Part shown: positions 34,989-43,693 of the stretch, one piece after another
Position numbering within the stretch: position 1 is the first letter of the stretch
Layout of the letters: the number at the start of each line of letters is the position of its first letter
Assembly (NCBI RefSeq): GCF_009192765.1
Contig: NZ_VOHQ01000016.1
Coordinates: 44,804 to 108,803 of the forward strand
Length of the DNA: 64,000 nucleotides
DNA from: Agriterribacter humi
GTDB taxonomy: Bacteria > Bacteroidota > Bacteroidia > Chitinophagales > Chitinophagaceae
Direction of reading: 5' to 3'
Program-made: the position numbers and the translations under genes
Notes under the pieces: model-generated
Told to the model about the DNA's origin: nothing
Seen by the model: only the letters and a program-made list of their open reading frames with translations
The model's database searches: none

Positions 34989-36014
34989 CTACACTGGTTT
35001 CAGCACACTCTTCACCACCTCTCCCCTGTGCATTTTTCCGAATGCTTCATGCCATTCGGTTACGGGCCATACGCCGCCGATAATGGGTTTTACATCCAGT
35101 TGACCGCTTGCCAGTAAAGCGATCACTCTTTCCCATATTGGCCAGTTATGACTAAAGCTGCCCTGCAGGGTTACGTTTTTCTGTACCAATTGGTCAAGAG
35201 AAAAGCCCAATGGTTGTGGTCCCCAGCCTACTTTAGCAATATGCCCTTTAGGCCGCACCAACTGCATGGCCATTTTTAAAGTAATACTGGCGCCCGCGGC
35301 ATCAATTATACAATCTGCACCCAAACCATCCCGTTGGGTTGCCCATGCCGTGGCATCGCCTATAATGGTTTCGCATCCATATTGCTTTGCAATATCTAAG
35401 CGGTGTTTATCGGCTTCCAAACCTACAATAGCCACTTCTGCACCACAAAGCCTTGCCATTGCCGCACAAAGAATGCCAATGGTTCCGGGGCCCAAAACAA
35501 TTACCCTGTCGCCGGGCTTCAGTCTGCTGTTTTCTACCACTGCATTAAATGCCACGCAACAAGGCTCTGTTAAACAGGCCTGCTCAAATGCCAACTGGGC
35601 GGGCACGCGGTGCAGGCATCGGGCCGGAACACGTACGTATTTTGTCATAGCGCCATTTACGCCATAACCAAAACCTTTGCGTGAAGGATCTAAATTATAC
35701 AAACCGCTTTTGGTCATGGGGCTATTGGGGTCTATTACCGCTGCGGTTTCACTCACCACGCGGTCGCCTTCTTTCCAGCCTGTTACGCGACTGCCCAGCG
35801 CAATAATATGCCCGCCAAATTCGTGTCCTAAAACCACGGGGTAATTCACGTGCCAGCTATGATCCGCTGTCCACTGGTGCAGATCACTGCCGCAAACCCC
35901 CACGTTAGCTACTTCTAATAATACATCTTCCTCGCCGATCTCCGGCTGCGCTATTTCACGGATCTCAACCGATCCTTTTTCGGGTGCATAATTAACTACC
36001 GCTGCTGATTTCAT
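34989..36014 (-). CDS. Zinc-type medium-chain dehydrogenase (polyol/threonine dehydrogenase-like)
   Basis: 341 residues. Catalytic zinc motif GVCGSDLHQW (Cys) and YPVVLGHEFGGH (His, Glu). NAD motif VIVLGPGTIGILCAAMA and the acidic LEADKHR. Where the family normally has four Cys for a structural zinc, this protein has DPNSPMTKSGLYNLDPSRK with none, so the structural zinc is absent. It oxidises a polyol or sugar alcohol/acid. Neighbours (SDR, HPS-like decarboxylase) point to one pathway. Last codon is 5 bp from a heptamer tract. Confidence 0.85.
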   Translation of the reverse strand: MKSAAVVNYAPEKGSVEIREIAQPEIGEEDVLLEVANVGVCGSDLHQWTADHSWHVNYPVVLGHEFGGHIIALGSRVTGWKEGDRVVSETAAVIDPNSPMTKSGLYNLDPSRKGFGYGVNGAMTKYVRVPARCLHRVPAQLAFEQACLTEPCCVAFNAVVENSRLKPGDRVIVLGPGTIGILCAAMARLCGAEVAIVGLEADKHRLDIAKQYGCETIIGDATAWATQRDGLGADCIIDAAGASITLKMAMQLVRPKGHIAKVGWGPQPLGFSLDQLVQKNVTLQGSFSHNWPIWERVIALLASGQLDVKPIIGGVWPVTEWHEAFGKMHRGEVVKSVLKPV

Positions 36015-36147
36015 ATAATGATTTGGTATTTATAATTTTAGATTTGATATTTCAAACCGGGCAATGTTGTTAATAGGTTTCAGGTGTGAGGTACCGGGTT
36101 TCCAGGTTAAGCTTATGGGCTATCAGATTGCAACCTGCAGATTCTAC

Positions 36148-36182
36148 AAACAATAAACCACAAACCATAAACTACAAATTAC
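36148..36182. repeat. Perfectly phased heptamer tract, AAACCAT type
   Basis: AAACAAT, AAACCAC, AAACCAT, AAACTAC and AAATTAC are five consecutive seven-base words; the last includes the stop codon (36179-36181) of the HPS-like gene on the minus strand. Confidence 0.8.
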
Positions 36183-36877
36183 TTGCCCACATCCCCATAC
36201 GCATGTATTTTTTCGCAGATCAGCCGCAGCGAACTTTCCAGGTCGCCGTCTGCGGTTTTAAAGGCATCGGCATCAATGGTAAGCGGTGCGCCCAGCACCA
36301 CTAACGGTGCTCCATACTCGGGGCAACGGATGGCTTGCTCCAAACTCAGTCCGCCTACCGCCTGCACGGGTATAGTAACCGCATTCACTACTTCGCGCAA
36401 CTGATCCAGCGGACTGGGCATGCGCTTACCCCGCGCCGCTATGCCCCGCCTTTCATCGTAACCTATATGATGGATAACATAATCACAACCCAGGTCTTCC
36501 AGCCATTTACCGGCCGCAACCATATCCGGGCATCCCAGGTTGTCGCCCATTACTTTTGCACCAAAATCCTTCCCGGCTTTTACCACGCATTTAATGGTTT
36601 CTTCATGCGCTCTTGCCATTACCACCACATGCGTAGCGCCTGCCTTTGCCATCATTTCGGCTTCCAGATAACCACCATCCATGGTTTTTAAATCGGCTAC
36701 AATGGGAATGCCCGGGAAAGCTTCCCGTAATTTTTTTACACCATGCAAGCCTTCTGCAAGGATCAATGGCGTTCCCGCTTCCAGCCAGTCTACGCCGGCA
36801 CGCATGGCCAACGCGGCTGTTTCAAGGGCTTCGTCAATATTCGTGAGGTCTAAAGATATCTGAACAATGGGTTTCAT
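36179..36877 (-). CDS. Hexulose-6-phosphate synthase-like (OMPDC/HUMPS superfamily) decarboxylase or aldolase
   Basis: About 232 residues. OMPDC-superfamily barrel with IPIVADLKTMDGGYLEAEMM (D-x-K-x-x-D catalytic motif), VVVMARAHEETIKCVVKAG and YVIHHIGYDERRG, then a glycine phosphate loop, VQAVGGLSLEQAI. DLKTMD...EAE is closer to hexulose-6-phosphate synthase than to 3-keto-L-gulonate-6-phosphate decarboxylase. HPS condenses formaldehyde with ribulose 5-phosphate; KGPDC-like relatives cleave keto-sugar acid phosphates. No hexulose isomerase partner is adjacent, so a sugar-acid role next to SDR, MDR and kinase is plausible. ATG at 36877 chosen. Confidence 0.85.
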   Translation of the reverse strand: MKPIVQISLDLTNIDEALETAALAMRAGVDWLEAGTPLILAEGLHGVKKLREAFPGIPIVADLKTMDGGYLEAEMMAKAGATHVVVMARAHEETIKCVVKAGKDFGAKVMGDNLGCPDMVAAGKWLEDLGCDYVIHHIGYDERRGIAARGKRMPSPLDQLREVVNAVTIPVQAVGGLSLEQAIRCPEYGAPLVVLGAPLTIDADAFKTADGDLESSLRLICEKIHAYGDVGK

Positions 36878-36996
36878 ACTACAATATTTAAACAAATCTT
36901 TTTATCGCTTTTCGCCAAATATAAGCTATTCGTAAAGAGTTTATTTTAATGCGTATATACTCAACTTCCCGTATTGTTTTTGGAAAAACCGGTTGA

Positions 36997-38217
36997 TTAT
37001 GCCACTGCTTTTTCTGTTCGGAACATGCGATAAGCCAGTATGGTACTGCCCAGCATGAGTATAGCGCCTAAAAGAAAAGGAGCTCCCGGAAAATAAACAG
37101 GTGCATCCTGTTTGGTAAAGTAAGCAAACAGGTTGGTCATAACAGGTGGACCAATAATAGTAGTGGCGCTCATAAGGCTGGTTAAAGCGCCCTGCAATTC
37201 ACCCTGCTCATTAGAGGGCACATGATTGGAAATTACGGCCTGCAATGCCGGGCCGCAAATACCGCCAAGGCAATAAGGAACTAAGAAAGTAAACATCATC
37301 CAGCCCTGCGATGCAAAGGCAAACAATATTAAGCCCAAAGTATAAAACGCCAGTCCCACATAAATGCTTTTTTCGTTGCCCAGCTTAGGATTAACAATGC
37401 GGATCAATCCGCCCTGTACCAGTCCTACCAGCAAGCCTACCACGCCGAGCGAAATGCCCACCATTTTTTCATCCCATTTAAATTTTTCCATATTAAAAAA
37501 GGCCCAGGTGCTTTGCACCGAATGGCCGGCGATATAAATCAGCATAAGTGAAACGATCAGTCCGCCCAGCGCAGGGTACTTTCGCAAATGCATTAGTGAA
37601 CCCATGGGATTGGCCCGCTTCCAGCTAAAGCTGCGGCGGTTTTCTTTACTCAGCGATTCAGGCAAAACAAAATAACCATACAACCAGTTCATAAGCGATA
37701 AAATAGCGGCTGCAATAAAAGGAACGCGGGGTCCCATACTACCCAGCAAGCCACCGATTACCGGGCCAATAATAAAACCCAATCCAAAGGCGGCGCCGAT
37801 CATTCCAAAATTCTTGGCCCTGTCTGCCGGCGCACTAATATCAGCTATATAGGCCGATGCCGTTGTAAAGCTGGCGCCTGTTATGCCTGCAATTATTCTA
37901 CCCACAAACAGCCAGCCGATAGTAGGCGCCAGGGCCAGCAGTATGTAATCAATTCCAAAACCAAAAAGAGAGAACAACAATACCGGACGCCTACCATATT
38001 TATCGCTGAGATTACCCAATACGGGCGCACATATAAATTGCATTATGGCAAAAGCAAACGTGAGCCAGCCGCCCCAGCGCGATGCGGCGCTCAGGTCGCC
38101 ATGAATCAATTCTTCAATGAGCTTAGGCATTACCGGTATGATGATACCAAAACCTATAACATCAAGAAGCAATGTGATGAATATAAACCCTAATGCTGCT
38201 TTTTTTGACAGAGGCAT
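36997..38217 (-). CDS. MFS transporter, TCR/Tet-type
   Basis: 406 residues with 12 predicted helices. Motif [20 protein letters not shown] between helices 2 and 3, and a TetA-like N-terminus [20 protein letters not shown]. It follows the drug/H+ antiporter-1 plan. Similar proteins carry tetracycline, sugars or organic acids, so the name does not show resistance. It lies 119 bp from the HPS-like gene on the same strand and could serve the sugar pathway. Ends in KAVA; no resistance determinant context. Confidence 0.75.
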   Translation of the reverse strand: MPLSKKAALGFIFITLLLDVIGFGIIIPVMPKLIEELIHGDLSAASRWGGWLTFAFAIMQFICAPVLGNLSDKYGRRPVLLFSLFGFGIDYILLALAPTIGWLFVGRIIAGITGASFTTASAYIADISAPADRAKNFGMIGAAFGLGFIIGPVIGGLLGSMGPRVPFIAAAILSLMNWLYGYFVLPESLSKENRRSFSWKRANPMGSLMHLRKYPALGGLIVSLMLIYIAGHSVQSTWAFFNMEKFKWDEKMVGISLGVVGLLVGLVQGGLIRIVNPKLGNEKSIYVGLAFYTLGLILFAFASQGWMMFTFLVPYCLGGICGPALQAVISNHVPSNEQGELQGALTSLMSATTIIGPPVMTNLFAYFTKQDAPVYFPGAPFLLGAILMLGSTILAYRMFRTEKAVA

Positions 38218-38223
38218 AAATTA

Positions 38224-38342
38224 ATTAATGTGGAGATATGAAAATGTGGAAATGTGAAAATTAAAGAAAATTAGAGAATGAAAAGATTTTAGCACCTGCA
38301 CCCTGAAACCTGAAACATGAACCCTGCAACTTGCAACCATCT
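38224..38342. repeat. Heptamer-period tracts, ATGTGGA and CCTGAAA types
   Basis: From 38293: CCTGCAC, CCTGAAA, CCTGAAA, CATGAAC, CCTGCAA, CTTGCAA in phase. In gene sense this begins directly at the stop of the methyltransferase gene (38344), whose TGA lies in a GGTGAGA word. Confidence 0.65.
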
Positions 38343-38343
38343 C

Positions 38344-38868
38344 TCACCAATCTCCCAACTCCTGTACACCATGTGCGTATTTTGCTTCATGATCAAGCAG
38401 CCATTTCTTGCGCCACAGATCGCCGCCGTAACCCACCAGGCTGCCATTTGAACCAATTACACGATGACAGGGCACTACAATACACAACTGATTTTTTCCA
38501 TTGGTGGTTCCCACCGCACGAATGGCTTTTACATTGCCTGTTCGCTTGGATAATTCTAAATAAGAAATGGTTCTTCCAAATGGTATATCCAGCAACGCAC
38601 TCCATATCTTTTGCTGAAACGCGGTTCCATCCTGATCAAAAGGAAAATCAAATTCGCGCCGCTTCCCTTCAAAATATTCATCCAATTGGGTGGTACATGC
38701 TTTCACAGTTTCACTGTTTGCATTGCCCCTCATTTCATCCTCATCAAGCTTAGGACCTTTCCACGCGTTTACAAACAGTATAGCATGAATGGCTTCACCG
38801 GAACTTTTAATTTCCAGTACACCAACAGGAGAAGTATAATATGTTACGGACAATCCGGTTGCTATCAT
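38344..38868 (-). CDS. ogt: Methylated-DNA-[protein]-cysteine S-methyltransferase
   Basis: About 174 residues. ATG at 38868 gives the start MIATGLSVTYYTSPVGVLEI. Active-site loop CIVVPCHRVIGSNGSLVGYG, with the acceptor Cys in PCHR; the DNA-recognition helix includes IPFGRTISYLELSKRTG. It removes methyl groups from O6-methylguanine, transferring them irreversibly to Cys. N-terminal domain is of normal length. Gene symbol by family; ogt versus ada not resolvable. Confidence 0.9.
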   Translation of the reverse strand: MIATGLSVTYYTSPVGVLEIKSSGEAIHAILFVNAWKGPKLDEDEMRGNANSETVKACTTQLDEYFEGKRREFDFPFDQDGTAFQQKIWSALLDIPFGRTISYLELSKRTGNVKAIRAVGTTNGKNQLCIVVPCHRVIGSNGSLVGYGGDLWRKKWLLDHEAKYAHGVQELGDW

Positions 38869-38912
38869 TTGATTAATGCTTTCAACACAAGCCGGCAAAT
38901 TTAAGGCAATTC

Positions 38913-39245
38913 CTATCCTATCTTACTACCGTTGATAACTTTTTGCTGCGGCTGCAGCAGTACCACATCACTGGTATCGGTATATACGCCCAATACGAGG
39001 CATTCGCTGAAAAAATTGGCGATCTGTTTAATCGGGAAATTTACAACAGCGATAACCTGTTTACCAATCAGTTCATCCGTAGTATACAGCGTGGTGATCT
39101 GTGCAGATGATCTTTTTAAACCCAATGCACCAAAATCAATGGTAAGCTGGTACGATGGTTTTTGGGCTTTGGGAAATGGAGTAACGTCTATTACCGTTCC
39201 CACCCTCATATCAATTTTTTCAAAATCATTCCATGAAATATCCAT
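38913..39245 (-). CDS. csaA: tRNA-binding protein, CsaA-like
   Basis: 110 residues. WNDFEKIDMRVGTVIDVTPF is the OB-fold N-terminus of the tRNA-binding domain of methionyl-tRNA synthetase-beta/CsaA. KRSSAQITTLYTTDELIGKQ and VNFPIKQIANFFSECLVLGV complete the standard CsaA core. CsaA acts as a chaperone linked to protein export in Bacillus and binds RNA. Single gene; start ATG at 39245 matches the family. Confidence 0.9.
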   Translation of the reverse strand: MDISWNDFEKIDMRVGTVIDVTPFPKAQKPSYQLTIDFGALGLKRSSAQITTLYTTDELIGKQVIAVVNFPIKQIANFFSECLVLGVYTDTSDVVLLQPQQKVINGSKIG

Positions 39246-39266
39246 AGCATAAAAAATTGCCCGCAA

Positions 39267-39582
39267 AGCTAAAAAGAGTAATTGATATACCTTTTCCCTA
39301 TATGGTTATTTGTTACAGGATAAGTGCCTTCGGGGTGAAAAACAAAGAGCAATTTTGGGCTGTGAACTAATGTGCAAAGCCCAACAGCGGTTCCGGCTAT
39401 ACACTGTACCCCGATGCGGGGTGACGTTTCTATCCGGCAGCCTTTCGGCTATAGAACAACAAAGGAACTAACGATTATACAAACGCTGGAAGCGCATTAA
39501 AAAAATGGAGTAACATTTTAGCCTGACCAACATTATTGCATTCTGAAATTTGGTATATTCATACTCACAAAATCATAAAAAT
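39267..39582. other. Intergenic region with small hairpins
   Basis: No gene seen. CCCCG-ATG-CGGGG at 39409-39421 and neighbouring C/G words are similar in type to the other dispersed hairpins in the window. Confidence 0.4.
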
Positions 39583-39966
39583 ATGACAGCAAAATCTGCT
39601 ACCGACTTGGTAAAAGAAGCCAAACAGCAAATTGAAAATCTTACACCCGTGCAGGTTAAGGAGGAACTATCAAAAGGGAATGCTACGCTAATAGATATCC
39701 GGGAAAGCGAAGAGCTAAAAGAAAACGGTAAAATACCAGGTTCGGTGCATGCGCCCAGGGGTATGCTTGAATTTTACGCCGATGCTTCACTCCCCTACCA
39801 CAGGCCTGAATTTGATAAAAATGAAAAGATTATCCTGCATTGTGCTTCGGGTGGACGTTCGGCGCTGGCTGCAGCCACTTTAAAACAAATGGGCTATGAA
39901 AATGTAGCGCACCTGGATGGCGGAATTAAAGCCTGGAAGGAAGCAGGAATGGATACAACAGTATAA
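39583..39966 (+). CDS. Rhodanese-like domain protein
   Basis: About 127 residues. Single rhodanese domain: EELSKGNATLIDIRESEEL, IPGSVHAPRGMLEFY, and the active-site loop LHCASGGRSALAA with the catalytic Cys, then VAHLDGGIKAWKEAGMD. Sulfurtransferase or phosphatase-like role. No signal peptide, so cytoplasmic. ATG at 39583 (AATATGACAGC) fits the family start. May act with the cysteine desulfurase at 31722, though not linked. Confidence 0.9.
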   Translation: MTAKSATDLVKEAKQQIENLTPVQVKEELSKGNATLIDIRESEELKENGKIPGSVHAPRGMLEFYADASLPYHRPEFDKNEKIILHCASGGRSALAAATLKQMGYENVAHLDGGIKAWKEAGMDTTV

Positions 39967-40052
39967 CATTTTCCATACCCATATTATTGAGCGCCTTGCT
40001 TTACAGAAGCATTTGCAAATGCATTGTTCCTATAAACGCTGCATCCCAAATA

Positions 40053-40409
40053 CTACACCGCTCCTTCATCATCATTTTTTGCATAAGCCTTCTCCTCATC
40101 ATTTGCCATCCAGCGCGTGAGTTTATATTTGGGCAGCATAGCATTGGCCCTTTGCTTTACCCATTTGGAAATGATCTCAAACACAAAAAATCCTATCAGT
40201 ATGGAGATCATCCATTCAAGAAAATGAAATGTTTGCTTGTCTACTACTGTTTTACGGGCGGTAAGTCCCCATATATTTTTTATGCTCCGGGTGGTAAAAA
40301 AATCGGATACCAGCCTTGTAGAAGCCATGCCAATGACAAAGCCCAGAAAGTTACCGGCAAAATGGCTGTAGATGTACCTTATGAATTTTTTGGAGAGATT
40401 ACTTTTCAC
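40053..40409 (-). CDS. Small inner-membrane protein, unknown
   Basis: 118 residues with two hydrophobic segments: NFLGFVIGMASTRLVSDFF (about 20-40) and MISILIGFFVFEIISKWV (about 66-83), and a polar acid-rich tail. I do not recognise the family. Nearby gene is the convergent rhodanese 86 bp away; no operon. Confidence 0.6.
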   Translation of the reverse strand: MKSNLSKKFIRYIYSHFAGNFLGFVIGMASTRLVSDFFTTRSIKNIWGLTARKTVVDKQTFHFLEWMISILIGFFVFEIISKWVKQRANAMLPKYKLTRWMANDEEKAYAKNDDEGAV

Positions 40410-40810
40410 GAATAAAAGGTTTGAGTTGTTGTAACGGCAATGCGTGATGCAAATTGTGCAGAATGCAAATACCGCGGTATGGTTTTAGTAACGGTAAAAC
40501 CTACCCGCTGTGACGAATACAGATGGCTCGTTGTTAAGTGTTTCATGGTGACACAAACCATGGCGGGAATACGTAAAGCTGGAGCCTATTACCACGCCTG
40601 TCATTCCGAAGGAGGAATCTATCTTCGCATTAATCATTTTACTACGGTTATCATTCACAACCCAGATACTTCGTTCCCGCCGCGGCGGCAAACCCAGTAT
40701 GACAGGCAGTGGATGTTTGTTCAGCTTCACTACCAAGGCTCATCCACATTGCCATTGCCTGTCATTCCAACGAAGCTTAGCTATTGGCAGGCAGGGAGGA
40801 ATCTACCTTC

Positions 40811-41148
40811 GCTCCGGTCATTGTATTACGGTTATCATTCACAATTCTGATGCTTTACTCCTCAGCCCGATGATCAGCGTGTCATTTGTTCACCTGTGCT
40901 GCTAATGCCCAGCTTTATTACTATTGCCTGTCATTCCGATGCAGCTTAGCTACCGGCCGGGCAGAGAGGAATCCATCTTCGCTCCGATCATCTTACTACG
41001 GTTATCATTCACAATTCTGATGCTTTACTCCTCAGCCCTGATCAGCGTGTCATTTGTACACCTGTGCTGCTAATGCCCAGCTTTATTACTATTGCCTGTC
41101 ATTCCGATGCAGCTTAGCTACCGGCCGGGCAGAGAGGAATCCATCTTC
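40811..41148. repeat. Tandem direct repeat, unit 168-170 bp, two full copies
   Basis: GCTCC(G)GTCA starts unit 1 at 40811; unit 2 starts at 40981. Between them are shared blocks such as GTTATCATTCACAATTCTGA (40831-40850 and 41001-41020), CACCTGTGCTGCTAATGCCC and CCTGTCATTCCGATGCAGCT. Earlier partial units at 40598-40660 and 40756-40815 share the CCTGTCATTCC and GAGGAATC parts. Confidence 0.8.
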
Positions 41149-41302
41149 GCTCTAATCATTGCAGATCTCCGTTCTTTAGCATGGCCCCGTGTTTACCTGT
41201 GGAGACGAACCACGGCGGAACTACAGCCTGTAATTCCAACGAAGGGGGAATCCATTTTCGCTGTCACGATCAAGTCTTCGCAGCCGGGCATTGAGAGAAG
41301 AG

Positions 41303-41334
41303 TGAGACCCATTGAATGTTAAGCATGGGTCTCA
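41303..41334. repeat. Hairpin repeat of R1 type
   Basis: TGAGACCCA (41303-41311) pairs with TGGGTCTCA (41326-41334) across a 14-base loop. The following bases resemble the repeat after 5713. Confidence 0.55.
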
Positions 41335-41423
41335 TAGCTACCCACAGCGGCTACTAATGAAGCCCCCAGCGCGACCATTTTACTAACGGTTAATTATAGT
41401 GGCTGATCCTGCTTTGCTTTTCA

Positions 41424-42380
41424 TCAGGTGAGGGTGATGGCTACATTGCCTTTTTTGTGTCCCTGGTCTGCATACCTGTGGGCCTCAACCATCTTTTCTA
41501 ATGGATAGCTTCTGTCTATTACGGGTTTAAAATTTCCTTTTTCAACGAGGCCTTTCAGGAAAATGACATCGTCGGCTTTTTGACTGATTGGCCCTGACAA
41601 CACCCTCTTTTTGGTTGTCATTGAAACCCATACACCCCGTAGCATCTGTGATAGCCCTGAAGCCCCCAGGATCAGTGTTCCCTCATTCTTTAAGGATTTG
41701 CTACTATTGGAAAACGAAAGCTTGTTTACGGTTTCAAAAATCACATCGTATGTTTCTCCGTTCGCCGTAAAGTCTTCTTTGGTATAATCAATTACCTTGT
41801 CTGCTCCTATAGATTTTACCATTTCCACATTTGAGGTACTGCATACCCCCGTTACTACTGCACCAAAATATTTTGCGAGCTGAACAGCAGCCGTTCCCAC
41901 TGCACCCGATGCTCCGTAGATCAGCACTTTTTGTCCATCCCTGATATTGGCTTTTTTGAGGAAGTGCAGGGCAGTAGTTCCTCCAAATGGAATGGTAGCC
42001 GCTTCTTCATGAGTGATATTACCCGGCTTTATTGATATTGTCCCATCTTCCGGAAGGCATTTGTATGCTGCATAAGCGCCAAAACGCATACCGGTTGAAC
42101 CAAACACATGATCTCCTGTTTTAAACCGGGTTACGTTTTTTCCCAATGCTTCTATTTCACCGGAAAAAACGCCGCCCAAAACGGGGTTCTTTGGTTTTGT
42201 AAAGCCAAAGAATAATCTTACCGCCCAGGGGTCCGCTCTCCGCAAACGCAAATCACCCGAATTTACGGCTGTGGCCAAAATGCGTATCAAAATTTCATTA
42301 TCCCCTGGAACTGGTTTTTCTACCGTTTTGAGTTGTAGTACTTCAGGTGGTCCGTATTGTATGTTAACAATTGCTTTCAT
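41424..42380 (-). CDS. NAD(P)-dependent alcohol dehydrogenase / quinone oxidoreductase-like
   Basis: 318 residues. MDR fold without the zinc-ligand cysteine and HE pair: it has RPADPWAV-type N-part and DHVFGSTGMRFGAYAAYKCL, then the coenzyme motif VLIYGASGAVGTAAVQLAKY. This is the zeta-crystallin/quinone reductase group that uses NADPH on electrophilic or quinone substrates. Single gene; 5' end is in a spacer with a serine-hydrolase remnant. Confidence 0.85.
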   Translation of the reverse strand: MKAIVNIQYGPPEVLQLKTVEKPVPGDNEILIRILATAVNSGDLRLRRADPWAVRLFFGFTKPKNPVLGGVFSGEIEALGKNVTRFKTGDHVFGSTGMRFGAYAAYKCLPEDGTISIKPGNITHEEAATIPFGGTTALHFLKKANIRDGQKVLIYGASGAVGTAAVQLAKYFGAVVTGVCSTSNVEMVKSIGADKVIDYTKEDFTANGETYDVIFETVNKLSFSNSSKSLKNEGTLILGASGLSQMLRGVWVSMTTKKRVLSGPISQKADDVIFLKGLVEKGNFKPVIDRSYPLEKMVEAHRYADQGHKKGNVAITLT

Positions 42381-42452
42381 TTTTGTTCGTATTAAAATAA
42401 ATCAGGGTGGTTATCTGTGCGCCATGCTTTTATTTGTTTGTTTTCAGCTTTT

Positions 42453-42572
42453 TTATTTGATCTCCAGTTGCAATCCCGGGATTCCTCTTTTCTGCATTTG
42501 GGCTTTCACAAAAACATCAATGCCATCTTCCTGTACATAAATGGTATTATTAAAAATTAAATTGAATACCAT
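42453..42572 (-). pseudogene. Fragment of a beta-lactamase-type serine hydrolase N-terminus
   Basis: A 39-codon frame starting at ATG 42570-42572 ends VFVKAQMQKRGIPGLQLEIK then TAA. The string KAQMQKRGIPGLQL is the typical N-terminal part of class C beta-lactamase/serine hydrolase proteins, which normally continue with a V-x-K-D/N-G-K-x-V strand. Here it stops, so this looks like a decayed gene end or start. Confidence 0.6.
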
Positions 42573-42862
42573 TATGCAGACCTTTTTTAAATACGCAACC
42601 ATAATTTAGCGGTGTTGATTATTTTGAATGAGCATTTTAAGAGAAGACTGCCACCTTTCAGAAGATACTTTACAGAACAATAGATGGGGCGCGCATTAAA
42701 GATACAGGATTCCCATGCCACCCGGTTTATTATTCGGCCGATACGGAATAATAATTAAAACAGGGGAAATTATCCGGTATACAATTTTCGAACGTAAAGA
42801 AGCGAGCGATTTTATTGGTTGAATGTTTATTCTCTATCGGGGACTGATTAAAGGTGGAGGGG

Positions 42863-43573
42863 CTATTTTTTTGAGCTATGAAACGCATCAACATATGCAG
42901 CCAGGCGTAAAAGGGGAATCAGGTCTTCTAATTCTTCTTTCGTTGACGGCATATCATGAAAGTCATAACTGCGCACTTTTGTCACACAGTCGTATTCACC
43001 AAGAATATTATCAAGCAAAAGCAGTGCGCCATAGGCCACCTGGTTATAGTTTTCTTCCGTTATGTCCTTTGCATAAATGATCAGGTCAAGCGTATCGCCG
43101 TTAATTACTGGAAAGAACTTCATTTGTTCAGGATCTAATTCGTGGTTCTGTGCTTTTAGTTTGATTCCCCTTACCTGTTCCGGAGTCATTCTTTGCCGGA
43201 AAGCGATAAACTTCCACCCCCTAATTTCGGGTGCTTTGGCGATAATATTTTTAACAAGGCCGAATAAATCTTCATTCCCATCGGCAGAAACCGTCATATG
43301 GATAATACCGTTTTGGGGTGGCTCAAGTTCAATGGCAAGTCCCGGCTGAATTTTCTTTGCCTGTACCAGCATTTCAGTTAAATGCCTGTCGGGGTCGTCT
43401 TCAAATTTTCTGAGCCGCTTTTGGTTTGCTTTGAACCATTTCCAAAAATTTTCGATGGGATCTTTTTTAACAAAATTCCGGGACGCCGGATTTTCCTTTT
43501 CCTGTTTGTTGCCGGCTGTACAAATTGTTAATACAAAGAAAATGGCCGCGATAAGTATTAAAAATTGCTTCAT
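42863..43573 (-). CDS. Conserved exported protein of unknown function
   Basis: 236 residues with an N-terminal signal (FLILIAAIFFVLTICTAG). The rest is mixed alpha/beta with IENFWKWFKANQKRLRKFED and IEDL-type ends; MTVSADGNEDLFGLVKNII and VINGDTLDLIIYAKDI look like regular strands. It resembles DUF695-type or similar exported Bacteroidota proteins, but I cannot name it. It stands 120 bp from the MlaD gene end; both are on the minus strand. Confidence 0.6.
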   Translation of the reverse strand: MKQFLILIAAIFFVLTICTAGNKQEKENPASRNFVKKDPIENFWKWFKANQKRLRKFEDDPDRHLTEMLVQAKKIQPGLAIELEPPQNGIIHMTVSADGNEDLFGLVKNIIAKAPEIRGWKFIAFRQRMTPEQVRGIKLKAQNHELDPEQMKFFPVINGDTLDLIIYAKDITEENYNQVAYGALLLLDNILGEYDCVTKVRSYDFHDMPSTKEELEDLIPLLRLAAYVDAFHSSKK

Positions 43574-43693
43574 AGCATTGTGCCAAAGTTAATTAAATCG
43601 GAATTCTTTTCTTTATTATTGCAAGCTGACCGGCGAAGCTGTATTTATTCCAACGCCTTTATCCAGTTATCTATAGTGTAGTTAAATTCGTCA

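Larger units (their letters stand above)
40410..41423. other. Repeat-rich intergenic region, no gene
   Basis: About 1 kb between a membrane protein and an MDR gene without a coding region that I trust. It carries the 168-170-bp tandem repeat (40811-41148), partial units before it (40598-40810), and an R1-type hairpin at 41303-41334. Confidence 0.6.

Noticed and set aside
36997..38217. Tetracycline resistance determinant
   Set aside because: The sequence is only TCR/Tet-type in fold; there is no resistance context and many such proteins carry other substrates.
40811..41148. CRISPR array
   Set aside because: The units are 168-170 bp and nearly identical throughout, with no short repeats separated by unique spacers; no cas gene is present.
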